In this document: piece by piece, positions 43,051-53,001 of the stretch
How the letters are laid out: every line of letters begins with the position of its first letter
How positions within the stretch are numbered: the stretch's first letter is position 1
DNA from: Maritalea sp047634455
Lineage (GTDB): Bacteria > Pseudomonadota > Alphaproteobacteria > Rhizobiales > Devosiaceae
Direction of reading: 5' to 3'
Assembly: GCF_047634455.1 (NCBI RefSeq)
Contig: NZ_JBLIAI010000002.1
Location: forward strand, 1-64,000
Length of the DNA stretch: 64,000 nt
Translations under genes and position numbers: made by a program
Notes under the pieces: generated by a model
Told to the model about the DNA's origin: nothing
Seen by the model: only the letters and a program-made list of their open reading frames with translations
Databases searched by the model: none

Positions 43051-43581
43051 ATGGATCAACTAGACGTCAAAAAATATTCGCGCACTGCACGTGCGCTGCA
43101 TTGGGCGCTAGCGATATTGCTCATAGCGCTTTTGATTGCCGGGACCATTTCGGCCAATACAACAGATGAAGTGCTGAAATTTAGCATCATCAAATTGCAC
43201 GCCCCGCTGGGCCTGCTTGCCGGTATTTTATTGCTGGTACGTACCTATTTTGCTTTTCGTCATGCCCGCCCAGCACCCGATCCAAATTGGTCATTCGCTG
43301 TCAAATGGGGATCAAAAATCATCCACATCTTGTTGTATGTGTTTCCGCTTGCACTTGTTGGATCAGGCGTAGCCACGCTAGTGCTTTCTGGTCTTGGCGA
43401 CATATTGCGACTGGGCAAGCCAGAAATCTGGCCAGAACTATCAGGCATAGTTTCAGCAAGTGCACACAGCATATTTTCAAAACTGTTTTTGGCCAGCCTC
43501 GTGCTACATATCGGCGGTGCGATCTATCATCAGTACATTGCAAAAGACAATTTGCTCGCGCGCATGATGCCGAGCAAATAA
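43051..43581 (+). CDS. Cytochrome b561-family protein
   Basis: A 176-residue four-span membrane cytochrome. The haem-ligand His candidates lie in ARALHWALAILLIALLI (span 1, about 14-30), IIKLHAPLGLLAGILLL (span 2), and the pair of His at SAHSIFSKLFLASLVLHIGGAIYHQY (span 4). Related E. coli CybB is a superoxide:quinone oxidoreductase. AAGGAAACGG precedes the ATG. Likely repressed by the divergent MarR gene. Confidence 0.9.
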   Translation: MDQLDVKKYSRTARALHWALAILLIALLIAGTISANTTDEVLKFSIIKLHAPLGLLAGILLLVRTYFAFRHARPAPDPNWSFAVKWGSKIIHILLYVFPLALVGSGVATLVLSGLGDILRLGKPEIWPELSGIVSASAHSIFSKLFLASLVLHIGGAIYHQYIAKDNLLARMMPSK

Positions 43582-43585
43582 ACAA

Positions 43586-43610
43586 AAAGGGCGCTCAAAA
43601 AGCGCCCTTT
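43586..43610. terminator. Bidirectional terminator between cytochrome b561 and pntB
   Basis: AAAGGGCGCT-CAAAA-AGCGCCCTTT is a perfect 10-bp stem flanked by A-rich and T-containing sequence, placed between converging genes. Confidence 0.85.
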
Positions 43611-43633
43611 CAAATTTTCAAAGACTAGCGAAA

Positions 43634-45040
43634 CTAATGCCCGAAAGCCTTCACAATGTTTTCCGTCATTTTTTTGGCATCACCGAACAACATCATTGTA
43701 TTGTCACGGAAGAACAATTCGTTCTGAACCCCCGCATAACCCGCAGACATACCGCGCTTGATGAACAACACCGTTCCCGCATTTTCAACATCCAAAACCG
43801 GCATGCCGTAGATCGGCGAGGTCTTGTCAGTTTTCGCTGATGGGTTGGTGACGTCGTTCGCCCCAATCACAAAAGCAACGTCTGACTGCGCGAACTCTGA
43901 GTTGATGTCTTCCAACTCAAAAACCTCATCATATGGCACGTTCGCTTCGGCTAGCAGCACGTTCATATGCCCCGGCATCCGCCCGGCAACAGGGTGGATC
44001 GCATATTTGATCTCCACTCCTTCCGCTTTAAGCAAATCGCACATTTCACGCAACGCATGTTGAGCTTGGGCAACCGCCATGCCGTAACCAGGCACGATGA
44101 TCACTTTACCAGCGTTTTTCATCATGAAAGCCGCATCATCTGCTGAGCCTTGCTTGACCGGACGCGTTTCTTCCTCGCCACCAGCGGCAGCACCACCGTC
44201 GCCACCAAAGCCACCAAGGATCACAGAGATAAACGAACGGTTCATCGCTTTACACATGATGTAGGAAAGAATCGCACCAGAGGAGCCCACCAGCGCACCG
44301 GTGATGATCAACGCCGTATTGCCGAGCGTAAAGCCAATACCAGCCGCAGCCCAACCCGAATATGAGTTGAGCATCGACACAACCACTGGCATGTCCGCAC
44401 CACCAATTGGGATAATCATCAAACCACCCAACACAAGCGCCAAGACCGTAATTGCCCAAAACCACATTGGGTCGCCGCTTATTGTGAACTGCCAAACCAA
44501 ATAGACCAACAATACCCCAAGAGCGATATGCAAAGCATGGCGCATGGGCAAAATGATCGGTTTACCTGACATGTTGCCGTTAAGCTTAGCAAACGCGATT
44601 ACAGAACCTGTGAACGTAAAAGCACCAATCGCCACACCAAGGCTCATTTCAACTAACGCTTGCGCGTGGATTTGACCGTCGGTGGCTATGCCAAAGGCGT
44701 CTGGTGCATAAAGTGCGGCCGCGGCAACAAACACGGCGGCCAAACCAACAAGCGAGTGGAACGCCGCCACAAGTTGGGGCATATCTGTCATCGCAATACG
44801 ACGGGCCATTACAGCACCGATTGTGCCACCAATGCCGATACCACCGATGATCAATGCCCAAGACAGCATGTCAGTTGGTGCGGCTACTGCCAGAGTTGTG
44901 ACAATCGCAATGCCCATACCTATGATGCCATAGGTATTGCCACGACGCGCGGTTGCTGGAGAAGAAAGGCCCCGAAGCGCCATAATGAAGAGCATCCCAG
45001 AAACGAGGTACAATAGAGCTGCAATATTTGCGGAAATCAT
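43634..45040 (-). CDS. pntB: NAD(P) transhydrogenase, beta subunit
   Basis: A 468-residue protein with about nine spans in residues 1-270 (domain II) and the cytosolic NADP-binding domain III at the C-terminus: VIIVPGYGMAVAQAQHAL, HPVAGRMPGHMNVLLAEANVPYD and FVIGANDVTNPSAKTD. With the two alpha subunits it uses the proton motive force to make NADPH from NADH. Last gene of the operon. Confidence 0.96.
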   Translation of the reverse strand: MISANIAALLYLVSGMLFIMALRGLSSPATARRGNTYGIIGMGIAIVTTLAVAAPTDMLSWALIIGGIGIGGTIGAVMARRIAMTDMPQLVAAFHSLVGLAAVFVAAAALYAPDAFGIATDGQIHAQALVEMSLGVAIGAFTFTGSVIAFAKLNGNMSGKPIILPMRHALHIALGVLLVYLVWQFTISGDPMWFWAITVLALVLGGLMIIPIGGADMPVVVSMLNSYSGWAAAGIGFTLGNTALIITGALVGSSGAILSYIMCKAMNRSFISVILGGFGGDGGAAAGGEEETRPVKQGSADDAAFMMKNAGKVIIVPGYGMAVAQAQHALREMCDLLKAEGVEIKYAIHPVAGRMPGHMNVLLAEANVPYDEVFELEDINSEFAQSDVAFVIGANDVTNPSAKTDKTSPIYGMPVLDVENAGTVLFIKRGMSAGYAGVQNELFFRDNTMMLFGDAKKMTENIVKAFGH

Positions 45041-45045
45041 ATCGC

Positions 45046-45408
45046 TTACCCCTTCTTCTTATACATGGCGAGCATGCGTTGCGTGACCATAAAGCCACCA
45101 AAAATATTGACGCTGGCAAACACCAAAGCCAAAAACCCAAACGCTTTGGAAATCCAATTCCCATCCGCCGCCAATTGCACGCCAACCGCGAGCAAAGCAC
45201 CAACCACAATCACCGAAGAGATCGCGTTCGTCACGCTCATCAATGGGGTATGCAAAGCCGGGGTCACTGACCACACAACGAAATAGCCGACAAAAATTGC
45301 CAGCACAAAAATTGCCAACCGGAAAATGAAGGGGTCAATTGTGCCGCCCGATGCCGCAGATGCCGCAGCGCCAGTGGCGGTCGATAGTTGATCTAATGTT
45401 GCAATCAT
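45046..45408 (-). CDS. pntAB: NAD(P) transhydrogenase, alpha subunit part 2
   Basis: A 120-residue membrane part of the alpha subunit with three to four spans (FRLAIFVLAIFVGYFVVWSV, ISSVIVVGALLAVGVQL, FGFLALVFASVNIFGGF) and the conserved TPALHTPLMSVTNAISS. A separate gene, as in Rhodospirillum and other alphaproteobacteria. Its ATG overlaps the pntAA stop (ATGA) and it ends five bases before pntB. Confidence 0.94.
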   Translation of the reverse strand: MIATLDQLSTATGAAASAASGGTIDPFIFRLAIFVLAIFVGYFVVWSVTPALHTPLMSVTNAISSVIVVGALLAVGVQLAADGNWISKAFGFLALVFASVNIFGGFMVTQRMLAMYKKKG

Positions 45409-46553
45409 GATTTCGCTCCCTTCTTATCCGCAAAGGCCGGATGCACAACAGCGCCATCACGCGTCAGTTGTGTTGCGGCGACCAGTTCGTCTTCTGGGTT
45501 CACCGCCAATGCATTTGTTTCCTGATCGACAAGTGTCTCAAGGAAAGAATATAGGTTTTTCGCATAGAGCTGGGACGCAGACGAAGCTACCCGGCCCGCC
45601 ATATTTTCAAACCCAATGATTTTGACGCCCTTATGGTCAACAATTTCATTAAGTTTTGCGCCTTCAATATTGCCGCCACGTTCAACAGCTAAATCAACAA
45701 GCACCGACCCCGGTGCCATGGATTCAACCATCTTTTTGGTGATCAAACGCGGCGCCGGACGGCCCGGAATAAGCGCTGTGGTAATCACCACATCTTGCTT
45801 GGCAATATGGGTCGCCACAAGCTCGGCTTGCTTGGCCTGGTATTCTTGGCTCATTTCTTTGGCGTAACCGCCAGAGGTTTCAGCCTGCTTGAACTCTTCG
45901 TCTTCAACCGCGACAAATTTGCCGCCCAAAGATTCAACTTGTTCTTTTGCAGCCGGACGCACGTCCGTTGCCGACACAATCGCGCCCAGACGTTTTGCAG
46001 TGGCTATGGCTTGCAGACCCGCAACACCAGCTCCCATAACAAAGGCCTTCGCCGGACGAATTGTGCCCGCAGCCGTCATCATCATCGGGAACGCCCTATC
46101 AAAGGTAACTGCGGCTTCAATGACGGCTTGATAGCCTGCAAGGTTGGCTTGCGAGGACAATACATCCATCACCTGCGCCCGGGTAATCCGGGGCATAAAC
46201 TCCATGGAAAATACGCCAAACCCAGCCTTTGCCAATGCAGCAATGTCTTTTTCATTGCCGAATGGGTCCATTTGGCCGATAACCAACGCCCCTTTCGCAG
46301 CTCCCTTTAGAGAGGTGGCCGTCGGTCGACGCACAGTCAACACAACATTCGCGCCTTTTAGCGTAGCCGATGCGGTGGCAGAAACAGTTGCTCCCGCTTC
46401 TTTATATTCTGCATCAGGAATTTTAGAACCTTCGCCAGCTCCCTTTTCGACGCTAACTTTAGCGCCGAGCCCGATATATTTTTTTACCGTTTCCGGTGTG
46501 GCCGCCACACGGGCTTCGTTGGCGGCAGTTTCGCGTATAATCGCTATCTTCAT
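45405..46553 (-). CDS. pntAA: NAD(P) transhydrogenase, alpha subunit part 1
   Basis: A 382-residue cytosolic NAD(H)-binding domain I, similar to alanine dehydrogenase: MKIAIIRETAANEARVAATPE at the start, FSMEFMPRITRAQVMDVLSSQANLAGYQAV, the Rossmann loop VMGAGVAGLQAIATAKRLGA (about 172-191) and RPAPRLITKKMVESM. First of three coupled pnt genes. Confidence 0.96.
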   Translation of the reverse strand: MKIAIIRETAANEARVAATPETVKKYIGLGAKVSVEKGAGEGSKIPDAEYKEAGATVSATASATLKGANVVLTVRRPTATSLKGAAKGALVIGQMDPFGNEKDIAALAKAGFGVFSMEFMPRITRAQVMDVLSSQANLAGYQAVIEAAVTFDRAFPMMMTAAGTIRPAKAFVMGAGVAGLQAIATAKRLGAIVSATDVRPAAKEQVESLGGKFVAVEDEEFKQAETSGGYAKEMSQEYQAKQAELVATHIAKQDVVITTALIPGRPAPRLITKKMVESMAPGSVLVDLAVERGGNIEGAKLNEIVDHKGVKIIGFENMAGRVASSASQLYAKNLYSFLETLVDQETNALAVNPEDELVAATQLTRDGAVVHPAFADKKGAKS

Positions 46554-46641
46554 GCCTTACTCCCTGGGCTTACAAGCAGCCCAAACGCATTAACAAAAAT
46601 GCGCCGCCCCCACATTTGCGGCACGCCAAACTCGTGACCTA

Positions 46642-46773
46642 TTAGGCCACGAGGAAGAAATACATCAACACAAGAACCACAACGATGCCGATGGTTGAGT
46701 ATTTAAAAACATTCATGACGCTTGAAAACGTCTTAGATTGTTCTTCAAAAAGTTTTTCTGCTTCAGTGCTCAT
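46642..46773 (-). CDS. aa3-type cytochrome c oxidase subunit IV-like protein
   Basis: A 43-residue single-span protein read directly from the bases: acidic N-terminus MSTEAEKLFEEQSKTF, then a hydrophobic helix IGIVVVLVLMYFFLVA. It matches the bacterial subunit IV (COX4_pro_2) family, whose gene often lies upstream of pntAA in Rhizobiales, far from the other oxidase genes. The ATG at 46773 has GGAGAAA upstream. Confidence 0.85.
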   Translation of the reverse strand: MSTEAEKLFEEQSKTFSSVMNVFKYSTIGIVVVLVLMYFFLVA

Positions 46774-46810
46774 CAATTTCTCCATTTAATCAGTTCATAT
46801 ATGAACGCGA

Positions 46811-48631
46811 TCAAGCGTCCAATTCTTCCAACTCGTCAATTAGACCTTCGATCATCGAAAGACCCAGTGACCAGAAATTCGAGTCTTTGGCATCCAAGCC
46901 AAATGGTGCCAACAATTCCGAATGATGTTTGGACCCGCCAGCGCGCAACAAGTCAAGATAGCGCTGTGCAAATCCGTCCTCCGATTTTTGATATTGCGCA
47001 TAAAGCGAATTCACCAAGCAATCGCCAAACGCATAGGCATACACATAAAATGGCGCATGAATGAAATGCGGAATATATGACCAAAAGCTCTCATAGCCTT
47101 CGTTCAGAATAACAGACGGGCCAAGGCTTTCCTTGCTCACGTCCACCCACATTTGGTTCAGCTCTTCAGATCGCAACTCGCCATTGCGCCGCGCCGTATG
47201 TACTTTGCGCTCAAAACTATAGAACGAAATTTGCCGGACAACGGTGTTCAGCATGTCCTCAACCTTACCCGCCAACAGCGCAAACCGGGCTTTTTTGTCG
47301 GTTGTTGCGTCCAGCAAAGAACGGAAAGTCAGCATTTCACCAAACACACTTGCCGTTTCAGCTAATGTCAAAGGTGTTGATGCCATCAATGGCCCTTGAT
47401 CTGCTGCCAACACCTGGTGAACACCGTGGCCCAATTCGTGCGCCAGCGTCATCACGTCCCGCGCTTTACCCATATAGTTGAGCATCAAATAGGGGTGTGC
47501 GCTTGGCACCGTGGGGTGCGCGAACGCGCCCGGAGCCTTGCCTTCACGCACAGGCGCATCGATCCAGCCAGAGCCAAAGAACGGTTGTGCAATCTCGGCC
47601 AATTCTGGGGAGAACTTACCATAGGCCGACATCACCATGTCGGTGGCTTCATCCCAATTGAACAAACGGTCATCATCGTTCGGCAATGGCGCGTTGCGGT
47701 CCCATGCGTTCAGCTTTTCCATACCGAACCATTTTGCCTTCATCGCATAATAGCGGTGAGACAATTTTGGGTATGCTTCGCGCACTGCACCTTCAAGCGC
47801 ATCAACAACGTCGCGTTCGACAGAATTGGCAAGGTGACGACTGTCCGCCACATCTTCATACCCGCGCCAACGATCAGAAATTTCTTTATCCTTGGCCAAC
47901 ACATTGGTGATGTGGGTAAACAAACGCTGGTTTTCGCCCAAAGTACCGACCAGCCCCTTAAACGCAGCTTCGCGCTTTGTGCCATCCTTGTCGGTCATCT
48001 GGGTCAGAGTTGGCTCAAGCGACAGTTTTTTGCCATCAACGTCAAACTTAAGGCTGGCCATCGTTTCATCAAACAAACGGTTCCAAGCGGACCGACCTGT
48101 CACCGATTTGTCATGAAACAGCTCTTCAACCCGGTCCTCAAGCTGATACGGTTTTGCTTTGCGCAATTCGATAAACCACGGCTTGTAGCGCGCCAACAAT
48201 GTGTCTTTTTCAAACGCCGCATCCAAAATCGCATCGTCGATCCGGTTCATTTCAAGCGTGAAGAACAATAAGGGCGTTGAAAAGCTGGTGAGCTTTTCGT
48301 TCATATCACCCATGAACTTCGCCCGGTCAGGGTCGGATGTGTTTTGGGCATATTGCAGATAGGCAAACGAGCCCAGGCGTCCCATCTTGTCAGACAGCGC
48401 CTCATAGCGTGTGATCGTGTTGATCAGGCCACCATTTTTGGCCAATTCTTCCAGCTTGCCCTTAAAGTCCTGTGCAAACTGCTTGGCCTCCGCTTCACAA
48501 TGAGCAATATCGGCCTGGATCTCATCGCTTTGCACATCCGGATACAGATCGGATAGGTCCCACTCCGGCAAATTACCAAATTCTACGCCTGGCTTTTGTT
48601 CAGCCGCCGCACCAAATACAACTTTATTCAT
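46811..48631 (-). CDS. pepF: M3-family oligoendopeptidase
   Basis: A 606-residue zinc metallopeptidase that cleaves cytosolic peptides. The zinc motif HELGH is at about residue 397 within MTLAHELGHGVHQVLA, the third ligand lies in the following ETASVFGEMLTF helix, and YVYAYAFGDCLVNSLYAQY near the C-terminus is typical of the PepF group. ATG at 48631. Confidence 0.93.
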   Translation of the reverse strand: MNKVVFGAAAEQKPGVEFGNLPEWDLSDLYPDVQSDEIQADIAHCEAEAKQFAQDFKGKLEELAKNGGLINTITRYEALSDKMGRLGSFAYLQYAQNTSDPDRAKFMGDMNEKLTSFSTPLLFFTLEMNRIDDAILDAAFEKDTLLARYKPWFIELRKAKPYQLEDRVEELFHDKSVTGRSAWNRLFDETMASLKFDVDGKKLSLEPTLTQMTDKDGTKREAAFKGLVGTLGENQRLFTHITNVLAKDKEISDRWRGYEDVADSRHLANSVERDVVDALEGAVREAYPKLSHRYYAMKAKWFGMEKLNAWDRNAPLPNDDDRLFNWDEATDMVMSAYGKFSPELAEIAQPFFGSGWIDAPVREGKAPGAFAHPTVPSAHPYLMLNYMGKARDVMTLAHELGHGVHQVLAADQGPLMASTPLTLAETASVFGEMLTFRSLLDATTDKKARFALLAGKVEDMLNTVVRQISFYSFERKVHTARRNGELRSEELNQMWVDVSKESLGPSVILNEGYESFWSYIPHFIHAPFYVYAYAFGDCLVNSLYAQYQKSEDGFAQRYLDLLRAGGSKHHSELLAPFGLDAKDSNFWSLGLSMIEGLIDELEELDA

Positions 48632-48809
48632 CTGTAATACGTATCTCCGAAAAAACTTTGCGCAAACACTAACATATTCGCATCGCTTGTGAAGGGGCGG
48701 GATTGCACGATATGTGCGCTATGGTTTTGCGTAGCGCACAAATAATTGGGGGGTGACAGGATAAAGAGGTCGCACCATATTGGTGACCAACCCACGAGAG
48801 GCGAAAATT

Positions 48810-49346
48810 ATGTTTGCAGTAATATTGATGCTTGGTTCATTTGTTTGGGTTGTGAGTGAACTCACTGAACTCACACAGGGCGGCTACACAGCTCTTAATT
48901 CAACAATTTCAGCAATAGCGTTTGCTTTAATCGCTGCTGGCGTTTTTGCGATCTGGCCAGCCGTCGGCAAAGACATTATCGGTCGCGCCGGTATAATGCT
49001 GGTCAGCGTAGGCATGTGGGTTTTTACGCTGATCGCATTGCTGGTCATTGGCTCAGGGGTCACCTCAGATGCACAAATCGCCCAATCGACATTGTTTTTA
49101 GTCGCAGGAACAGCGGTTACTCTGGGTGCATTAGCGCTCGGCATATGGATCATCACAAAATCAGAATTGCCTAACTGGGTTGGCATCACGCTTATTCTGG
49201 TGACCATATTTAGCATAGGCGTTGCCTTCGTTCCTGCGCTCACGCCCTATCAGCCATTTTCAAACTTAGGCCTTGCCACTCTCCTATTTTGGCTTGGGTT
49301 TTCCATGCAGGTGATGAACCAAAAGTCCAAAACGATCGTTACATGA
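48810..49346 (+). CDS. Six-span membrane protein of unknown function
   Basis: A 178-residue hydrophobic protein with about six evenly spaced spans and very short loops; ELTELTQGGYTALNS is the main polar loop. No family recognised. ATG at 48810 with GAGAGG upstream is preferred to the TTG ten codons earlier. Possibly monocistronic. Confidence 0.65.
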   Translation: MFAVILMLGSFVWVVSELTELTQGGYTALNSTISAIAFALIAAGVFAIWPAVGKDIIGRAGIMLVSVGMWVFTLIALLVIGSGVTSDAQIAQSTLFLVAGTAVTLGALALGIWIITKSELPNWVGITLILVTIFSIGVAFVPALTPYQPFSNLGLATLLFWLGFSMQVMNQKSKTIVT

Positions 49347-49468
49347 ACAATTATGCTTAAACCACTGTTAAGAACTCCACCCTAACCTGCTCCAAAATAG
49401 AACAGTTCTATGATTCGCCACGTTTAGCCCCGGGGTGAGATCATCATTGATTGCGAGTTTTATCACGA

Positions 49469-50944
49469 ATGGCCAAAGTCCTGATTATTGACGATGACCC
49501 AGTGCAATGTCGTCTGAGCACTGAAATTCTTAAAGCAAACGGCTATGACGCGTTTGAGGCCCTGTCGGGGCCGTCTGGTCTACAAATCCTTGAAGAAACC
49601 ACAATCGACGCTGTAATTCTTGATCTGGTGATGCCGGAAATGGACGGCATGGCGGTGATGAACGAAATGACAAAACGCGGCATGAAGCATCCCGTAATTG
49701 TGCAAACGGCGAACTCATCAATTGAGACCATCGTCACCGCAATACGCCACGGCGCCGTTGATTTTTTCGTAAAACCAGTTGCCCCAGAGCGCTTGACCAT
49801 TTCTTTGCAAAACGCACTGAAACGACAAAGTCTTGAAACCTGTCTGCGCACCGAGCGCAATCGATTGTCAGGCCATTTCGGGTTTGATGATATCATCACA
49901 AAATCACCTGTTATGAACCGCGTGAAAGAGCTCGGCTCAAAAGCTGGCGCATCCAACATCCCTGTTTTAATTGAGGGGGAAAGCGGCACCGGCAAGGAAC
50001 TGGTGGCGCGTGCCATCCAAGCCAGCTCAAAGCGCGCCAATAAGCCTTTTGTCACAGTCAATTGTGGCGCCATTCCACCAAATCTCGTCGAATCGATTCT
50101 GTTCGGCCACAAAAAAGGATCGTTTACGGGCGCAATAAGCGACCAAAAAGGCAAGTTCCAAGAAGCCGATGGTGGCACGCTATTCCTGGATGAAATCGGC
50201 GAATTGCCGCTCGATATGCAAGTGAAATTGTTACGCGCCCTACAAGAAGGTGAAATCGAACCTGTCGGTGCAACAAAAATTGAAAAAGTCGACGTGCGTA
50301 TCGTTTCCGCCACCAATAAGCGTCTGCTCAATCTCACCAAAGAAGGTCATTTCCGCGAAGACCTGTATTATCGACTAAACGTCTTTCCGATTTATTTGCC
50401 ACCCCTGCGCGAACGAATGGATGATCTGGACGCACTTATTGCCCATTTCATCGCGCGCTTTGCGTCCGAAGAGGGACGACAAATCTCACAATGCAATTCT
50501 GCAGCATTATCGCTTCTAAAGAGCTACGACTGGCCGGGCAATGTACGCCAATTGGAAAACACAATTTATCGCGCGGTCGTTTTGGCCGGCAGCGCTGAGT
50601 TAGAGCCCAGCGACTTCCCCCAAATTGGCGCAACCATTGCAGGAGCCGAAAAGATCCGATCCCAATTGGCAAGCCATCCACATATGTCAGTCCCTGTGCA
50701 TATTGATGATCTGTCTATACCTTCACCAAGCGAACAACAGCCCGACATGAAAGAAAAAGACCGGTTTGTCGGCCAAGATGGTGACATCGAACCTCTTGTG
50801 CATGTGGAGCGCGACCTTATCGCCTTTGCCTTAGATCAGTACCACGGCAAAATGAGTGCAGTTGCACGTGCATTGGGTATTGGGCGTTCCACGCTTTACC
50901 GAAAAATCAAGGAATATGGGTTAGAAGAAAGCGACGCGGCCTAG
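49469..50944 (+). CDS. Sigma-54-dependent response regulator (NtrC-like)
   Basis: A 491-residue activator: receiver domain 1-115 with Asp10 and phospho-acceptor Asp52 (LDLVMPEMDG) and the conserved Lys near 102 (FFVKPVAPE); AAA+ domain with Walker A GESGTGKE near 170, Walker B GGTLFLDEIGELPLD, arginine-finger region and WPGNVRQLEN; Fis-type HTH at the C-terminus (MSAVARALGIGRSTLYRKIKEYG). The sigma-54 contact loop reads GSFTGA instead of GAFTGA. No cognate kinase is adjacent. Start at 49469 restores the receiver N-terminus. Confidence 0.92.
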   Translation: MAKVLIIDDDPVQCRLSTEILKANGYDAFEALSGPSGLQILEETTIDAVILDLVMPEMDGMAVMNEMTKRGMKHPVIVQTANSSIETIVTAIRHGAVDFFVKPVAPERLTISLQNALKRQSLETCLRTERNRLSGHFGFDDIITKSPVMNRVKELGSKAGASNIPVLIEGESGTGKELVARAIQASSKRANKPFVTVNCGAIPPNLVESILFGHKKGSFTGAISDQKGKFQEADGGTLFLDEIGELPLDMQVKLLRALQEGEIEPVGATKIEKVDVRIVSATNKRLLNLTKEGHFREDLYYRLNVFPIYLPPLRERMDDLDALIAHFIARFASEEGRQISQCNSAALSLLKSYDWPGNVRQLENTIYRAVVLAGSAELEPSDFPQIGATIAGAEKIRSQLASHPHMSVPVHIDDLSIPSPSEQQPDMKEKDRFVGQDGDIEPLVHVERDLIAFALDQYHGKMSAVARALGIGRSTLYRKIKEYGLEESDAA

Positions 50945-51131
50945 TATTTTGCAATTTGGCCGTGCAATTTTACGGTAACAAAAATGCGAAAAGCTTGGTT
51001 TTGCTCCAAACTCGACGTATAAATTACCGACATTTAGTGTTTGTTGAATGCGTTGTTAGCTAATGACGCAATAAAAGCGTGTTTTGGCAAGAGCTTGTGC
51101 CATTATGTGCGTCCGGCTTGGAGGAATGACA

Positions 51132-52784
51132 ATGGGTTGCAAATTTCGTTCGTTGATTCTGGCATGTGGTCTTGTGAGTTTGGGCTCATGGGGTGCCATG
51201 GCCCAAGAAACCATTTTGGTCAATGGAATTGAAGCAACTCGGGTTGTTATCGGTCCTGCAATTTCCCCGCTCGCAAAAATCATTAAAACCGGCCTTCGCG
51301 AAGACTATTATGGTGCAAAGTCCGGAACCCGGACCTGGGAAAACGCGCAAAGCCTTTACTATTTTTATGGTGCGCGAAATTTTGAACCGCTTTGGCTTGA
51401 AAAAAGCACCGACCAGGTCGCCTTTTCATCAAAAGCGCAAGCCGTCATTGACCTGTTTAAAAACGCAGAATTTGAAGGCCTTCGCACAACCGACTATTTG
51501 ACGGGCAAACTTGATATTGCCGGTGCCCAAGGCGATCCGCAAAAATTAGCGCTGGTTGAAGTTGCGTTCACAGATGCAGCCATACTTTACGCCCAACATG
51601 CCGCGAGCGGCCGCATCGCACCAAGTGCTGTTTCCCGGTCGATATCGTTGCGTCCAACGCAAGTTGATCTCGCAAAACTGCGCATTGACCTGGTCAGCTC
51701 CAACAATCCAGCCGCCCTACTACAAAGCATGCACCCCACCCACCCAGAGTTTTTGGGGCTACGCGCCGAATTGTCCAAACGCATAGCAGGACCTGAGATT
51801 GAGCAAATCATTGTGCCAGATGGTAAATTGATTAAACTTGGATTCTCGGACCAGCGGCTGCCAATTCTTCGCCAAAGACTTGATCTGACATTGGTCGATG
51901 CATCAAAAGAGCTCGTCTACGACGCCCAAGTAGAAGAAGCGGTGAAAAAATTCCAAACCTCTATCGGGATCAATGGAGATGGGGTCGTTGGTCCAGCAAC
52001 AGTTGCCGCCCTAAACGGCGCGCAGGGCGCAAGCGTTGAGGACATTGTCGCCAATATGGAACGCTGGCGCTGGATGCCAAAGGACCTCGGAGATTTCAAC
52101 GTCTTTGTAAATATTCCAGAATATCGATTGCAGGTCGTCAAATCCGGCATTGTTCAACATGAAACGCGTGTTGTGGTCGGCAAACCTGAATTCAAAACAC
52201 CGATATTTTCGGATGAGATCGAGCATGTCGTCGTCAATCCCTATTGGAATGTGCCGTCGTCAATCGCCACCAATGAACTTTTACCCAGCGCCATCGGCAA
52301 TCCAAATTATTTCGAGAGCAAAAACTATGAACTGCTTGCTGGCGGCAAGGTGATTAACGCGTCGTCAATTGATTGGGCAAATGTCAATATCAAGAAGCCG
52401 CCATTCCGCATTCGCCAGCGGCCAGGCCGCGACAATGCATTGGGCTCCATCAAATTTTTATTCCCCAACAAACATGCGGTCTATCTGCACGACACACCAT
52501 CCAAATCCCTATTCAACTCAAGCAGACGCGCTTACTCGCACGGTTGTGTGCGTGTGCAGAACCCGCTTGAATTTGCCGATGCACTATTGCGCTATGAGCC
52601 AAGCCTAAGTTTGGAAAAAATAAAAGGCATGATGGGCAAAAATGAGAAATGGAATAATCTTAAAAACAAAATTCCGGTACACCTTGCCTATTTCACACTT
52701 CGGATTGATGCTGACGGCACCGTGCGCAGCTTTGGTGATGTCTACGGCCACAACACGAAGCTCAAAGCGTTGCTTAAGGGCTAG
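51132..52784 (+). CDS. Periplasmic L,D-transpeptidase (YcbB-like)
   Basis: A 550-residue peptidoglycan cross-linking enzyme. Signal peptide residues 1-25 (basic start, cleavage after AMA); a helical scaffold; a PG_binding_1 domain at about 235-295 (AVKKFQTSIGINGDGVVGPATVAAL); then the YkuD catalytic domain with the nucleophile Cys in YSHGCVRVQNP near 467-477. Makes 3-3 cross-links, abundant in Rhizobiales with polar growth. GGAGG seven bases before the ATG at 51132; ATG 51126 is a close alternative. Confidence 0.93.
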   Translation: MGCKFRSLILACGLVSLGSWGAMAQETILVNGIEATRVVIGPAISPLAKIIKTGLREDYYGAKSGTRTWENAQSLYYFYGARNFEPLWLEKSTDQVAFSSKAQAVIDLFKNAEFEGLRTTDYLTGKLDIAGAQGDPQKLALVEVAFTDAAILYAQHAASGRIAPSAVSRSISLRPTQVDLAKLRIDLVSSNNPAALLQSMHPTHPEFLGLRAELSKRIAGPEIEQIIVPDGKLIKLGFSDQRLPILRQRLDLTLVDASKELVYDAQVEEAVKKFQTSIGINGDGVVGPATVAALNGAQGASVEDIVANMERWRWMPKDLGDFNVFVNIPEYRLQVVKSGIVQHETRVVVGKPEFKTPIFSDEIEHVVVNPYWNVPSSIATNELLPSAIGNPNYFESKNYELLAGGKVINASSIDWANVNIKKPPFRIRQRPGRDNALGSIKFLFPNKHAVYLHDTPSKSLFNSSRRAYSHGCVRVQNPLEFADALLRYEPSLSLEKIKGMMGKNEKWNNLKNKIPVHLAYFTLRIDADGTVRSFGDVYGHNTKLKALLKG

Positions 52785-53001
52785 AACGGCCTGAATACGG
52801 CAATACCTTCGCGTACAGATTAACTGTGCCGGGCAAATTGCCAAAGATGCCTTGGTTCGGCCCCTTTTCTTCTCCATGTTTAAGGGGTAAGTTTCTCTTA
52901 CTTGGTTTAACTCTTGGGGTAGCATTCGTTCTGATCGTTAACAAAATCGCATCTTGTTTGGTGTAACTTGCATTAAATTGTAGCGTTAAGGGCGTCCGAA
53001 A

